53,149 bases of DNA from Solirubrobacterales bacterium (lineage in GTDB: Bacteria > Actinomycetota > Thermoleophilia > Solirubrobacterales > 70-9), in contig JADGPJ010000007.1 in assembly GCA_017882505.1 (NCBI GenBank), positions 1 to 53,149 of the forward strand, in the 5' to 3' direction. The notes under the pieces were generated by a model. The model was not told the origin of the DNA, ran no database searches, and saw only the letters and a program-made list of their open reading frames with translations. A program made the translations under genes and the position numbers. Below are positions 34,188 to 43,288 of this stretch, piece by piece. Within the stretch, counting starts at the first letter, position 1, and each line of letters begins with the position of its first letter.

Positions 34188-35513
34188 TCAAGCCTCGACC
34201 GCGAAGAGACGCCACTCGCCGGGGGCGCCCTTCAGCGTGTGCTCGCCACGCTCGGCGAACTCCAAGCCGGAGCCGACCACCAACTCCTTCACCGTGCTGG
34301 AGACGCGAACCTCTCCCCGGTCGGCGAGGGCGCCGATGCGAGCGCCGATATTGACTGCCATGCCGCTCACGTCGTCGCCGATCAGCTCGACCTCGCCGGT
34401 GTGGATGCCTGCACGTACCTCGACCCCGATCCCCCACAGCTCGTCTCGGATCGCGCAAGCGCAACGGATCGCGCGGGCTGGGCCGTCGAACGTGGCCAGG
34501 AACCCGTCGCCCATCGTCTTCACCTCGCGACCCCGATGGATGTCCAGCTGCTGGCGGACCATCGCATCGTGGCGCTCCAGCAGATCGCGCCAGCGGCGGT
34601 CGCCCAGCTCCGCCGCCCGCTCGGTGGAGCCGACGATGTCGGTGAAGAGGACGGTGGTGAGGGCGCGTTCCGGCTCGTGGGCGCGACGGCTGCCGACCAG
34701 GAACTCCTCCACCTCGTCGATCAGGGCGTCCTGGTCGCCCACCATCGCCAGGTGGTCGTCACCGCTCAGCTCGACGTAGCGGGCGCCGGGGATCTGCTCG
34801 GCCAGGTAGCGGCCCTGGCGCACCGGCACGACCCTGTCGTCCTCGCGGTGCAGGATCAGGGTCGGCACCCGGATCGTCGGCAGGATCGCCCTCACGTCGA
34901 TCTCGCGGTAGAGCTCCATGAGCGCGATCGCTCCGGCCGGACTGGTCCCCTGGCGCAGCAGCCTGGCCCACCAGCGTTCGAACTCCGGGTCGCCGTCGCC
35001 GCCAGGCGCCCACAGCGGCACCCCGACCGGGCCTCCCCACTCGCGTCCCATCATCTCCCCCCACCTGTCGAGGGCGTCGTTGGGAATGCCACACGGAAAG
35101 CCGGGGGCCTGCACCATCCGCGCGTAGGTCCCGTAGAGCACCAGCGAGGAGATCCGGTCGGGAAACGTGGCGGCGAAGAGGATGGACATCGGCCCGCCCT
35201 CCGAGATGCCGAAGATCGCGGGACGGTCGCAGCCCGCCGCCTCCATCACCGCCCGCAAATCGCCCATCGAGTCCTCGAGGGTCGGCGGATCGGCGGGACG
35301 GTCGGAGAGCCCCTGCCCCCGCTTGTCGAAGACGATCAGCCGCGAGAACGATGCGAGGCGCCGCAGGAAGCGGGCCACGACGGGCTCATCCCAGAGCAGC
35401 TCAACGTGGGAGACGAAGCCCGGAACGAAAACCAAGTCAAGCGGCCCCTCGCCGTTCACCTGGTAGGCGATACTCACTCCGCCGGAGTTCGCGTAGCGGG
35501 TAGCGGCTTCCAT
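34188..35513 (-). CDS. Alpha/beta-hydrolase fused to class III adenylate/guanylate cyclase
   Basis: A 441-residue two-domain protein. Residues about 1-270 are an alpha/beta hydrolase: GPLDLVFVPGFVSH, then IFGISEGGPMS (nucleophile elbow with Ser) and a C-terminal DDHLAMVG with the catalytic His. Residues about 275-441 are a class III nucleotidyl cyclase: TVLFTDIVGST (metal Asp), EVKTMGDGF (second metal Asp) and GMAVNIGARIG (transition-state Asn and Arg). It could make cAMP or cGMP in response to a ligand bound by the hydrolase domain. ATG 35513 gives the family start. It faces the AdhE stop across a 19-base gap in the same direction. Confidence 0.9.
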   Translation of the reverse strand: MEAATRYANSGGVSIAYQVNGEGPLDLVFVPGFVSHVELLWDEPVVARFLRRLASFSRLIVFDKRGQGLSDRPADPPTLEDSMGDLRAVMEAAGCDRPAIFGISEGGPMSILFAATFPDRISSLVLYGTYARMVQAPGFPCGIPNDALDRWGEMMGREWGGPVGVPLWAPGGDGDPEFERWWARLLRQGTSPAGAIALMELYREIDVRAILPTIRVPTLILHREDDRVVPVRQGRYLAEQIPGARYVELSGDDHLAMVGDQDALIDEVEEFLVGSRRAHEPERALTTVLFTDIVGSTERAAELGDRRWRDLLERHDAMVRQQLDIHRGREVKTMGDGFLATFDGPARAIRCACAIRDELWGIGVEVRAGIHTGEVELIGDDVSGMAVNIGARIGALADRGEVRVSSTVKELVVGSGLEFAERGEHTLKGAPGEWRLFAVEA

Positions 35514-35532
35514 TGGCTTGACCTGGAGGCTT

Positions 35533-38136
35533 CTACGGACGCCCCTCGTATGCCGCCGTGAGCAGTGAGGCAAGCTCAGCGAGCATGGGCATCCTCGGGT
35601 TCGTCCTCAGGCTCGGGTCGGCGAAGGCGTTCTTGACCAGTTCCGGCAGAGCGGCCTCGAACTCCTTGCGGTCGACGCCCGCATCGGCCAGCGAGGGGGG
35701 CATGCCGACCGCATCGAGAAGCTCGTCGACGCGGGTGAAGAGGCGCTCGCGCCTCTCGTCCATGTCCCTGCCGCCCAGCCCCAGCACCCAGCCCATCTGC
35801 GCGTACTTGGCGGGGGCCACGTAGGTCGAGTACCCGGGCGCCGGCATGAACTTGGTCGGTATCGAGGCGTTGTAGCGCAGGACGTGGGGCAGGAAGATGC
35901 CGTTGGCGCGGCCGTGCGCTATCCCGAAGCGTGCCCCGACGGAGTGCGCCAGCGCGTGGTTGACGCCGACGAAGGCGTTCGAGAACGCCAGCCCGGCAAT
36001 CGTCGCGGCGTTGGACATCTTCGTCCGCGCCTCGAGGTCGGCGCCGTCCGCGCAGGCCCGGGGCAGGGCCTCCATGATCAGGTTGATCGCCTGCATGCAG
36101 AAGGCGTCCGTGTAGGGGGAAGCGAATATGGACACGCCCGCCTCGAGAGCATGGGTGAGGGCATCGACCCCGGTGTCGGCGGTCACTGTCGGCGGCATCG
36201 AGAGGGTGAGGGTGGGCTCGATGATCGCGATGTCGGGGACCAGCGAGTAGTCGACGAGCGTCACCTTGCGCCCGCCGGCGCTGACGACGGCGGCCGGGGA
36301 GACCTCGGACCCGGTGCCTGACGTGGTCGGCACGGCCACCAGCCGGATCGTGTGCTCGACCTCCGGATAGTGGGCCACCCGCTTGCGGGCATCGAGGAAG
36401 GGAAGAGAGAGCTCCTGCAGGGTCAGCTCGGGGCTCTCGTGGAACAGCCGCATCGCCTTTGCCGCGTCCAGAACCGAGCCTCCCCCCACCGCGACGATGC
36501 AGTCGGCGCCGAACTGGCCGAGGACATCGGTGCCGGCCCGGATCTGCGACTCGGTCGGCTCCGGCTGGATGTCGGAGAAGACGTGAACGCCGGATCCGTC
36601 GAGGTAGCGGCGCACCTCGTCTGCGACCCCTCGCGCCTCGCCGTCGACGTCGGTGACGATGAGGAACTGCGAAGCCTTGACTTCACGCAGGTTCTCGAGC
36701 GCCCCGGCATTGAAGTAAGTGTCGGAGGGAACGCGAAACCACTGCGGGGGGGCCTGGCGCCGCGAAACGGTCTTCACGTTGAGGAGGTTGCGGTAGTTGA
36801 CATTGTCGGTCGTGTTCGAGCCGCCCCAGGTCCCGCAGCCGAGCGAGAAGGTCGGGGTGAGGGAGTTATAGATGCCGCCCAGGGCGCCGACCGCGGTGGG
36901 GGCGTTGACGAGGATGCGGCCGGTGCGAACCCGTGCGGCGAAGTGTTCTATCACCGCCTCGTCGGAGGCGTAGACGGCCGAGGTGTGCCCGAGCCCACCA
37001 TGCTCGGTGACCAGCTCGCAGGCGGCAACCGCATGATCGACTGAGGGTGAGCGGACGAGGCCGAGCACCGGCATCAGCTTCTCCTGGATCAGGGGGTGCG
37101 CGGCCAGCGCCGCCAGGTCGGAGGGCAGTGGCGCCAGCAGGACCTTGACGTTGTCGGCGACCTGGAAGTCAGCCATCGCCCCGAGGTTCACGCAGGACTG
37201 GCCAAGCGCGCGGACGTCGACGCTCCCGTCGGCAGCGAAGGCGAGGCCGGCGAGGGCCTCCACCTCGTCAGCGTCCAGCATGCGCCCGCCCAACCGCTCG
37301 AACTCGCTGACGACGTCGTCGTAGATCAGCTCGTCGATCACGCAGGTCTGCTCGGCCGGGCAGATCACCGAGGAGTCGAAGGTCTTGGAGATCAGCATGT
37401 CGACGACTGCCATCTCGATCTCGGCGCTGCGGTGCAGGTAGACCGGCGCGTTCCCGGCGCCGACGCTGAGCGTCGGCTTGCCCGCTGCGTTCGCCGCCGC
37501 GACCGCCTTCGGCCCTCCGGTGGTCCAGATCAGGTCGACGCCGTCGTGGTGGAACAGGTACTGGGAGACGTCAAGCGTCGGATCGGGGATGACCTGCAAT
37601 GCGTTGGGCGGCAGCCCGGCGGCCTCACCGGCCTCCTGGAGGATCTCCACTGCCCGTACCGCGCAGTCGGCGGCTCGCGCCGAGGGGCGGAAGATGATCG
37701 CGTTGCGCGTCTTCGCGGCCACGATCGACTTGAAGAGGGCGGTCGAGGTCGGGTTGGTGATCGGGACCAGCGCAAGGACGACGCCGATCGGCTCGGCGAC
37801 GTACTGGATGCCGTTCTTGGGGTCCTCGTCGATGACACCGACCGATCGCTTGTCCTTGAGGTAGTCATAGAGGAACTCGGTGGCGATGTAGTTCTTGACG
37901 ACCTTGTCCTCGAGGACGCCGAACCCGGTCTCCCGCATCGCGAGCTCGGCCAGGTCGAATGCGCTCTCCAGCCCGGCGACGACCATCGCCCAGACGATCG
38001 CGTCGACCGCCTCCTGGTCGAACCGGCGGAAGCTCTCCGCGGCTCTCTGGGCCCGATCCACGAAGCCGTCGAGGCGTTCGGCCTGGACGGCGTCGACGAC
38101 AGGCTTCGGCTGAGGCTGGGTCTGGGTGGGGGCCAT
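35533..38136 (-). CDS. adhE: Bifunctional acetaldehyde-CoA/alcohol dehydrogenase
   Basis: An 867-residue AdhE. The N-terminal aldehyde dehydrogenase domain has a catalytic Cys in DSSVICPAEQTCVID. The C-terminal iron-type alcohol dehydrogenase domain has GGGSVLDAAKAM, EVSPAAVVSAGG and the metal-binding GVNHALAHSVGARFGIAHGRANG. It interconverts acetyl-CoA, acetaldehyde and ethanol with NADH. Length is normal (about 870-890). It is the first leftward gene of a short group with the cyclase fusion downstream. An AdhE is somewhat unexpected beside aerobic fatty-acid genes. Confidence 0.95.
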   Translation of the reverse strand: MAPTQTQPQPKPVVDAVQAERLDGFVDRAQRAAESFRRFDQEAVDAIVWAMVVAGLESAFDLAELAMRETGFGVLEDKVVKNYIATEFLYDYLKDKRSVGVIDEDPKNGIQYVAEPIGVVLALVPITNPTSTALFKSIVAAKTRNAIIFRPSARAADCAVRAVEILQEAGEAAGLPPNALQVIPDPTLDVSQYLFHHDGVDLIWTTGGPKAVAAANAAGKPTLSVGAGNAPVYLHRSAEIEMAVVDMLISKTFDSSVICPAEQTCVIDELIYDDVVSEFERLGGRMLDADEVEALAGLAFAADGSVDVRALGQSCVNLGAMADFQVADNVKVLLAPLPSDLAALAAHPLIQEKLMPVLGLVRSPSVDHAVAACELVTEHGGLGHTSAVYASDEAVIEHFAARVRTGRILVNAPTAVGALGGIYNSLTPTFSLGCGTWGGSNTTDNVNYRNLLNVKTVSRRQAPPQWFRVPSDTYFNAGALENLREVKASQFLIVTDVDGEARGVADEVRRYLDGSGVHVFSDIQPEPTESQIRAGTDVLGQFGADCIVAVGGGSVLDAAKAMRLFHESPELTLQELSLPFLDARKRVAHYPEVEHTIRLVAVPTTSGTGSEVSPAAVVSAGGRKVTLVDYSLVPDIAIIEPTLTLSMPPTVTADTGVDALTHALEAGVSIFASPYTDAFCMQAINLIMEALPRACADGADLEARTKMSNAATIAGLAFSNAFVGVNHALAHSVGARFGIAHGRANGIFLPHVLRYNASIPTKFMPAPGYSTYVAPAKYAQMGWVLGLGGRDMDERRERLFTRVDELLDAVGMPPSLADAGVDRKEFEAALPELVKNAFADPSLRTNPRMPMLAELASLLTAAYEGRP

Positions 38137-38303
38137 GTCGTTCTAGGCTCAGGAACACCGTACCGGCTGGGACGCATCGTGAACGAACTTCTCCTCCCCG
38201 AGGCGCGTTTCGGAGGCAAGGCCGCCGTTGGACCTGTCTCGGATCACCACGTTCGGCGCGTTGCGGGAAGCAGTGCCTCCCATGGCCCAAGCCGTGGCCG
38301 CGT

Positions 38304-39725
38304 CTACCCGGCGCCGACCGCCGGCCGGCGCCGCGGCTTGGGCTCGGGCGGGCGCAGCTCCGAAAAAGAGCGCTTGATGCCCTCCGCGAGCACCTCTACG
38401 TCGGGCGCTGCCATGCGGTCGGCGTTGAGGCCGAAGACCATCTGGCCGGCGTACGTGACGACCGCGATGCCGATCGTGTGTCCGGCAAACAGCGGTACGA
38501 GCGGGAGGATCTCGACGAGGGGGGCGCCGAACGCGTACAACCGCTGCGGGGACGCGGGGACGTTCGTGATCGTCAGGTTGAACATCCGGGTGCCACCGAA
38601 CATCGACCGCGCGAGCAGGGCGCCGGCGAGCGGCGGTCCCATATCGGCCAGGTCGACGATCGTCTTGCCCCCGGCGCGTTGCGAACCGGCCTTGAGCTGC
38701 TCCGCGCGCTCGACGACGCGGCGGTAGCGGGCGATCGGGTCCGCCTCGGTCACCGGCAGCTCGACGAACAACGACGTCAGCTCATTGCCGAGCGCGTGCT
38801 CCTGGTCCTCTGACCGGATGTTCACCGGCACCTGCGCCCGCAGATTGCTCTCGGGCAGCGCGTCACCGCGGGAGAGCAGCAGGTGTCGCAGCCCGCCCGC
38901 GCAGAGCGCGAGCACGACGTCGTTGACCGTGCCACCAAGGCGCGTCTTCGTCGCCTTGACGTCTGCGAGGTCCAGCCGCACGGTGGCAAAGAGGCGCGTG
39001 CCGCTCATCGGCCCGTTCAGGCTCGACTGCGGCGCCCCGATCACCTCCTCGCGCACTATCAGCTCGGCGGCCGCCCGCATGCGATCGAGTGATTCGCGCG
39101 GGTGTAGCGCCGCACCGACGCCGGCCCGCGCCCCGCGCAAGACCAAGCCGGGCGAGAGCCAGAATCGGCCAGTTCCCTGCTCCCCGAGCTCCTCCTCACC
39201 TCCCTGCAGCGGCTGCGGGTGCGACGGCGGAGCCTCCGGGGAGGTGTCGAGCAGGGCGTTTCCGATGTCAACCGAGCCGACGCCATCTACGAGGCAGTGG
39301 TGCGTCTTGGTCGCCAGCGCCCAGCGCCCTTTCTCAAGCCCGTCAAGCAGCGTCATCTCCCACAGCGGTCGGTGGCGGTCCAGGCGGTGTGACCAGAAGT
39401 CCCCGAGCCACTCGTGCAGCTCGGCCTCGCCGCCCGGCGCCGGCAGCGTCGCGCGATGAACGTGGGCGTCGAGGTTGAACGCTTTTGCCGGCTCCCAGGT
39501 CAGCCACCTGAGCGGACCCGCGTGCCGACCAGACAGCTGCTGGGCGAAGCGCGGCAGGATGCCCACCCGCCCGCGCACGTAGTCGCGGAACTCGGTGATG
39601 TCCGGCGTTCCGCCGCCGGGGAGCGGATCGAAGATGAGCGCCGCGCCGATGTGCATGTGCGCGGTCTCGTCGAACTGCTCAAGCTCGAGGAACATCGTGT
39701 CCAACATGCTGAGCTGCTCACCCAT
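38304..39725 (-). CDS. Wax ester synthase/diacylglycerol acyltransferase (WS/DGAT)
   Basis: A 473-residue bacterial acyltransferase of the WS/DGAT family, which joins acyl-CoA to fatty alcohol or diacylglycerol to form storage lipid. The active-site motif HHxxxDG reads HHCLVDG (about residues 134-140), preceded by the N-terminal MLDTMFLELEQFDETAHMHIGA and the PLWEMTLLDGL motif. The C-terminal NLTITNVPASP motif is also present. ATG 39725 gives the family start; the frame upstream is a long open reading with no homology. It is divergent from the CocE-like gene; AdhE starts 167 bases beyond its stop end. Confidence 0.92.
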   Translation of the reverse strand: MGEQLSMLDTMFLELEQFDETAHMHIGAALIFDPLPGGGTPDITEFRDYVRGRVGILPRFAQQLSGRHAGPLRWLTWEPAKAFNLDAHVHRATLPAPGGEAELHEWLGDFWSHRLDRHRPLWEMTLLDGLEKGRWALATKTHHCLVDGVGSVDIGNALLDTSPEAPPSHPQPLQGGEEELGEQGTGRFWLSPGLVLRGARAGVGAALHPRESLDRMRAAAELIVREEVIGAPQSSLNGPMSGTRLFATVRLDLADVKATKTRLGGTVNDVVLALCAGGLRHLLLSRGDALPESNLRAQVPVNIRSEDQEHALGNELTSLFVELPVTEADPIARYRRVVERAEQLKAGSQRAGGKTIVDLADMGPPLAGALLARSMFGGTRMFNLTITNVPASPQRLYAFGAPLVEILPLVPLFAGHTIGIAVVTYAGQMVFGLNADRMAAPDVEVLAEGIKRSFSELRPPEPKPRRRPAVGAG

Positions 39726-39824
39726 GGCCGCTGACTCCCACTTAGCGTGACCTTGAGGTGGAACATAGCGCGCGAGGCAGGAAGCGGCATCGGCGGGACA
39801 GCGGCGTGGTAGAACTGGCTCATC

Positions 39825-42137
39825 TTGTCGAGGGGCGGAGCTCTCTGGGGCTGGTGGTGGTGGCGCTCGGCGCTGGGGTGTCTGGCGCTCGGTTGCGGGT
39901 TGCTCGCTCTGCTGCTGCCGGCCGGCCCCGCCGTCGCGGCCGCGCCGTCGTTCGAGGCGCACGGGAGCGTCGAGCAGGTCTATGCGACGGGACTGGGCCC
40001 GGGGGCGCGGATGACCCTCTTCGACCGCAAGGGTCGGAAGGTCGCGACCGAGCGGGCCGACAGCCTTGGCGGGGTCCTCTTTCGCAAGCTGGCGCCGGGT
40101 GGGGGTTACCGAGTCGGTCTCGCTTCCGGGGGGGCGAAGTCGGGTCCGCTGCGGGTCCTCTCGACCAGGTCCGCGCCGCCCAGCACCGACCTCTACAACC
40201 AGTCGATCCCGGCGAGCGGATACGGGTACCTGACCACCCGCGACGGCACCCAGCTGGCGATCGACGTCCATCCCCCGCAGGACGTCACGCACGTCGCGCC
40301 CGGCCTCGAACTGCCGACGATCCCAACCGGTCCCACCCCGACCCTGATCGAGTATTCGGGCTACGGGTACGCCGACCCGGCCGGACCGCAGAGCGGGTTG
40401 GCGATCCTCGCCAACCTGATGGGATTCACGGTGGTCGACGTGAACATGCGCGGAACCGGGTGCTCGGGTGGCGCCTTTGACTTCTTCGAACCGCTGCAGA
40501 ACCTCGACGGCTATGACGTCATCGAGACGATCGCGCGTCAGCCGTGGGTGTCGAACCACAGGGTCGGGATGATGGGGATCTCCTACGGTGGGATCAGCCA
40601 GCTGTTCACCGCCGCCACCAGGCCACCGAGCCTGGCCGCGATCGCGCCGCTCTCGGTGCTCGACAGCACCCAGACGACGCTCTATCCGGGCGGTCTCCTC
40701 AACACCGGGTTCGCGGTCCCCTGGGCCGAAGAGCGGGCCCACGACGCCAAGCCGGCATCGTCCAGCGAGGGCCAGGCGTGGGCCTACAAGCGCATCCAGG
40801 AAGGCGATCAGACCTGCAACGCCAATCAGGCACTCCACGGCCAGGCGGTGAACCTGTTGGCGATGATCAAGGCCAACAGCCATTACAGGCCCAAGGTCGC
40901 CGACCCGCTCTCGCCGATCACCTTCGTGCACAAGATCGAAGTGCCGACCTTCATGGCCTGCCAGTGGACCGACGAGCAGACCGGTGGACACTGCCCGGAC
41001 CTGGCCGAGCACTTCACCGGAACGCGGCAGAAGTGGTTCACCTTCACCAACGGCACCCACATCGACGCACTCGACCCCGCCACCTTCAACCGCTGGTACG
41101 ACTTCCTCGAGCTCTACGTCGCAAGGGAAGCGCCGATCGTCCGCTCCGCGGCGATCCAGGCCGCCGCACCGCTGATCTACCAGGAGGCGATGGGGATATC
41201 CGGGGTGACGCTGCCGCCCGATCCCGTCCAGCTGCAGCCGACCTACGAAGGAGCGCTGGCCGCCTTCGAAAGCCTGCCGCCGGTTCGTGTCCTGTTCGAC
41301 AACGGCGCCGGCGGCTCCTCGCCCGGAAAGCCCTACCCCGGCTTCGAGCAATCCTTCAGCGAGTTCCCGATCCCGGGCGTCGAAGCCCATGCCTGGTACC
41401 TCTCGACCGGGGGCGGCCTGCGCGGCAATCCGCCGGGCCGCCCGCATGCCGACGCGTTCACCTGGAACTCGCACTCCCTGCCGATGACCGACTTCAGCGG
41501 CGACACCGCCTCGGGCTCCGGCGGCCTCTGGACCGCCGCGCCCGCCTACGAATGGGCACAGAACCCAGCGGGCAGCGCGGTCTCCTACCTGACCGCTCCG
41601 CTGCCCGGGAACACGACGGTGATCGGCGCCGGAGCCGTGCAGCTCTGGGTCCGCTCCTCTGTCCCCAACGTCGACCTTCAGGCGACGATCAGCGAGGTCA
41701 GGCCCGACGGTCTGGAGACCTTCGTGCAGAACGGCTGGGTGCGGGGCGACGAGCGCAAGCTCGACCCTGGCAAGAGCACCCCGCTGGAGCCCGTGCTGAG
41801 CCTGCGGAAGTCCGACGTGTCCCCGCTCCCGCCCGACCACTTCGTCAAGGTCACGATCCCGCTCTACTACGAGGGTCACGCCTACCGTGCGGGCTCGCGG
41901 ATCCGGGTGACGATCGCCGCCCCCAACGGCACCCAGCCGATCTGGGCCTTTGCTCACAGCCAGCCGAAGGGGACCGCGAAGGTCGCGATCGCCTACTCGA
42001 AGCGGATGCCCTCGAAGCTCGTCCTCCCGGTCGTGCCCGGGGTGGAAGTGCCGACCGGCCTGCCGCCGTGCCCGGGCCTGAGGGGGGAGCCGTGCCGCGG
42101 CTACCAGCCCTACGTCAACCGGGCGGGCAAGCCCTGA
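39825..42137 (+). CDS. Secreted CocE/NonD-family (X-Pro peptidase-like) hydrolase
   Basis: A 770-residue alpha/beta-hydrolase. An N-terminal signal peptide is likely: basic MSRGGALWGWWWWRSA then a hydrophobic core and an AVA-like cleavage region (about 24-36). The hydrolase core shows DVNMRGTGCSGG, the nucleophile elbow GMMGISYGG (Ser) and a C-terminal beta-rich galactose-binding-like domain (VQLWVRSSVPNVDLQATI, IRVTIAAPNGT). It is likely exported and hydrolyses esters or peptides. TTG start at 39825; no closer start is credible. Divergent from WS/DGAT. Confidence 0.87.
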   Translation: MSRGGALWGWWWWRSALGCLALGCGLLALLLPAGPAVAAAPSFEAHGSVEQVYATGLGPGARMTLFDRKGRKVATERADSLGGVLFRKLAPGGGYRVGLASGGAKSGPLRVLSTRSAPPSTDLYNQSIPASGYGYLTTRDGTQLAIDVHPPQDVTHVAPGLELPTIPTGPTPTLIEYSGYGYADPAGPQSGLAILANLMGFTVVDVNMRGTGCSGGAFDFFEPLQNLDGYDVIETIARQPWVSNHRVGMMGISYGGISQLFTAATRPPSLAAIAPLSVLDSTQTTLYPGGLLNTGFAVPWAEERAHDAKPASSSEGQAWAYKRIQEGDQTCNANQALHGQAVNLLAMIKANSHYRPKVADPLSPITFVHKIEVPTFMACQWTDEQTGGHCPDLAEHFTGTRQKWFTFTNGTHIDALDPATFNRWYDFLELYVAREAPIVRSAAIQAAAPLIYQEAMGISGVTLPPDPVQLQPTYEGALAAFESLPPVRVLFDNGAGGSSPGKPYPGFEQSFSEFPIPGVEAHAWYLSTGGGLRGNPPGRPHADAFTWNSHSLPMTDFSGDTASGSGGLWTAAPAYEWAQNPAGSAVSYLTAPLPGNTTVIGAGAVQLWVRSSVPNVDLQATISEVRPDGLETFVQNGWVRGDERKLDPGKSTPLEPVLSLRKSDVSPLPPDHFVKVTIPLYYEGHAYRAGSRIRVTIAAPNGTQPIWAFAHSQPKGTAKVAIAYSKRMPSKLVLPVVPGVEVPTGLPPCPGLRGEPCRGYQPYVNRAGKP

Positions 42138-42214
42138 CGGCCCGTTCTCCCGCCCGATCCAGGTGGCCGTGAATTGACCAGGGAGCCGGGACCGCGGTGG
42201 AGGTGAGGGACGCT

Positions 42215-42245
42215 GAAGGTCACCGGTTCGAATCCAGTCGGGCGC
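42215..42245 (+). repeat. Direct repeat, copy 2 (tRNA-Arg 3' fragment; att-like)
   Basis: These 31 bases match 22525-22555 with one mismatch. There is no 5' half of a tRNA upstream (the GCGCCCGTAGCTCAG segment is absent), so it is a fragment, not a gene. It overlaps the 3' end of the convergent LacI-type gene. Confidence 0.85.
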
Positions 42246-43263
42246 GTTCCTGCGCTGCTCCGCCGAGGGTCGACTCGCGCTCGATCACTCGGGTCGGGAC
42301 GATCCGGTGGCGGGGCTCGACCTCGACGCCCTCGACGATGTCGATCAGCATCCCAATTGCCTCCCGGCCGATCCGCTCGGGGTTGAGGCCGAGCGTCGTC
42401 AGCGGCGGCCGGGCGGCCTGCGCGGCGACGCTGTCGGTGCAGGCGGCGACCCGCAGCCGCCCCGGGACGTCGACGTTCCTCGCGTTGGCGGCGAGGAGGA
42501 CGCCGATCGCGAGTCGGTCGAGCGCAGCGTAGATCGCGTCGGGAGGGTCGGGACCGTCGAGGAGGGAGATCGCGGCCTCGAAGCCGCCGTCCTCGGTCAC
42601 CGTCGGCGCCGTCGCCACTCGCTCCTCGATGCCGTGCTCCGCACACCAACCCGAGTACCCGGCGCGGACGTCGACGACGTAGGAGGCGAAGGAGCGCGGC
42701 GCCACCAGCGCGATTCGCTTCGCCCCCACCGCGGCGAGGTGGTCGAGGACGCCACGGACGCCGGCGACGTGATCGTTGTCGACCCAGTAGTCCTCGTCGG
42801 AGCCGTCGAGCACGCGGCCCGTCGTCACGATCGGAATCCCGCGCTGGCGCAGGTAGGCGAGCGAGCTGTCGCCGGGCACGGGGTCGACGACGATCGCTCC
42901 GTCGGGGGAGATCTTGTGGAGCGTTCCCTCGGCCTCGGCGGCGGGTGCGATCGCCAAGGCATAGCCACGGTCGAGCGCCGCCGTGGTCGCGTAGCGGATC
43001 AGGCTCGCGAAGTAGTCGAAGTCGCCGAGCTGGAAGGCGAGGTCCTCGACCTGGGACACGGCCAGCGCCAGCAGGCCGCTGCGGCCGCCGGCAAGGTTGC
43101 GCGCGTTGACGTTGGGTCGGTAACCGAGCCGCTCGGCGACCTCGCGGACGCGGTCGCGGGTCCCGTCGGGAAGCCTTCCTTTGTCGTTGAGCGCGTGCGA
43201 GACGGTCGTGATCGAGACGCCCGCGGCGGCAGCGACCTCCTTGATGCCGATCTTCGCCCCCAT
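42220..43263 (-). CDS. LacI-family transcriptional regulator
   Basis: A 347-residue LacI repressor. The N-terminal helix-turn-helix reads IGIKEVAAAAGVSITTVSHALN (split, about 5-26) with hinge-proximal RVREVAERLGYRPN. The rest is the periplasmic-binding-like ligand domain (LAYLRQRGIPIVTTGR, VDNDHVAGVRGVLDHLAAVGAKRIALV). ATG 43263 is the family start, although the frame extends to 43335. The last residues (ARLDSNR) and the stop codon lie inside the antisense strand of the tRNA-Arg fragment. It is divergent from the agmatinase operon and two LacI-type operators lie between, so it probably represses that operon and itself. Confidence 0.93.
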   Translation of the reverse strand: MGAKIGIKEVAAAAGVSITTVSHALNDKGRLPDGTRDRVREVAERLGYRPNVNARNLAGGRSGLLALAVSQVEDLAFQLGDFDYFASLIRYATTAALDRGYALAIAPAAEAEGTLHKISPDGAIVVDPVPGDSSLAYLRQRGIPIVTTGRVLDGSDEDYWVDNDHVAGVRGVLDHLAAVGAKRIALVAPRSFASYVVDVRAGYSGWCAEHGIEERVATAPTVTEDGGFEAAISLLDGPDPPDAIYAALDRLAIGVLLAANARNVDVPGRLRVAACTDSVAAQAARPPLTTLGLNPERIGREAIGMLIDIVEGVEVEPRHRIVPTRVIERESTLGGAAQERARLDSNR

Positions 43264-43288
43264 CGAGGGGCAATCTACCGGAGCGCAC

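Larger units (their letters stand above)
22525..42245. mobile_element. Putative tRNA-Arg-targeted genomic island, integrase lost
   Basis: The block of about 19.7 kb starts at the intact tRNA-Arg(ACG) and ends with a copy of the tRNA's 3' end in the same orientation. This arrangement is produced when an element carrying a tRNA 3' segment integrates by site-specific recombination. Inside are catabolic and lipid genes in several short operons. No integrase, excisionase, relaxase or replication gene was seen, so it would be a degenerate or multiply rearranged island. Gene composition is not obviously foreign to the eye. The bounding repeat is seen; the mobility is inferred. Confidence 0.4.

Noticed and set aside
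38304-41957. A 1,217-residue minus-strand open frame through the CocE-like gene
   Set aside because: Only its C-terminal 473 residues (from 39725) are a real WS/DGAT; the rest is a shadow of the opposite-strand hydrolase, as common in GC-rich DNA.
42211-42246. A second tRNA-Arg gene
   Set aside because: Only the 3' part is present, with no D-arm or anticodon arm, so it cannot fold as a tRNA. It is treated as an attachment-type repeat.
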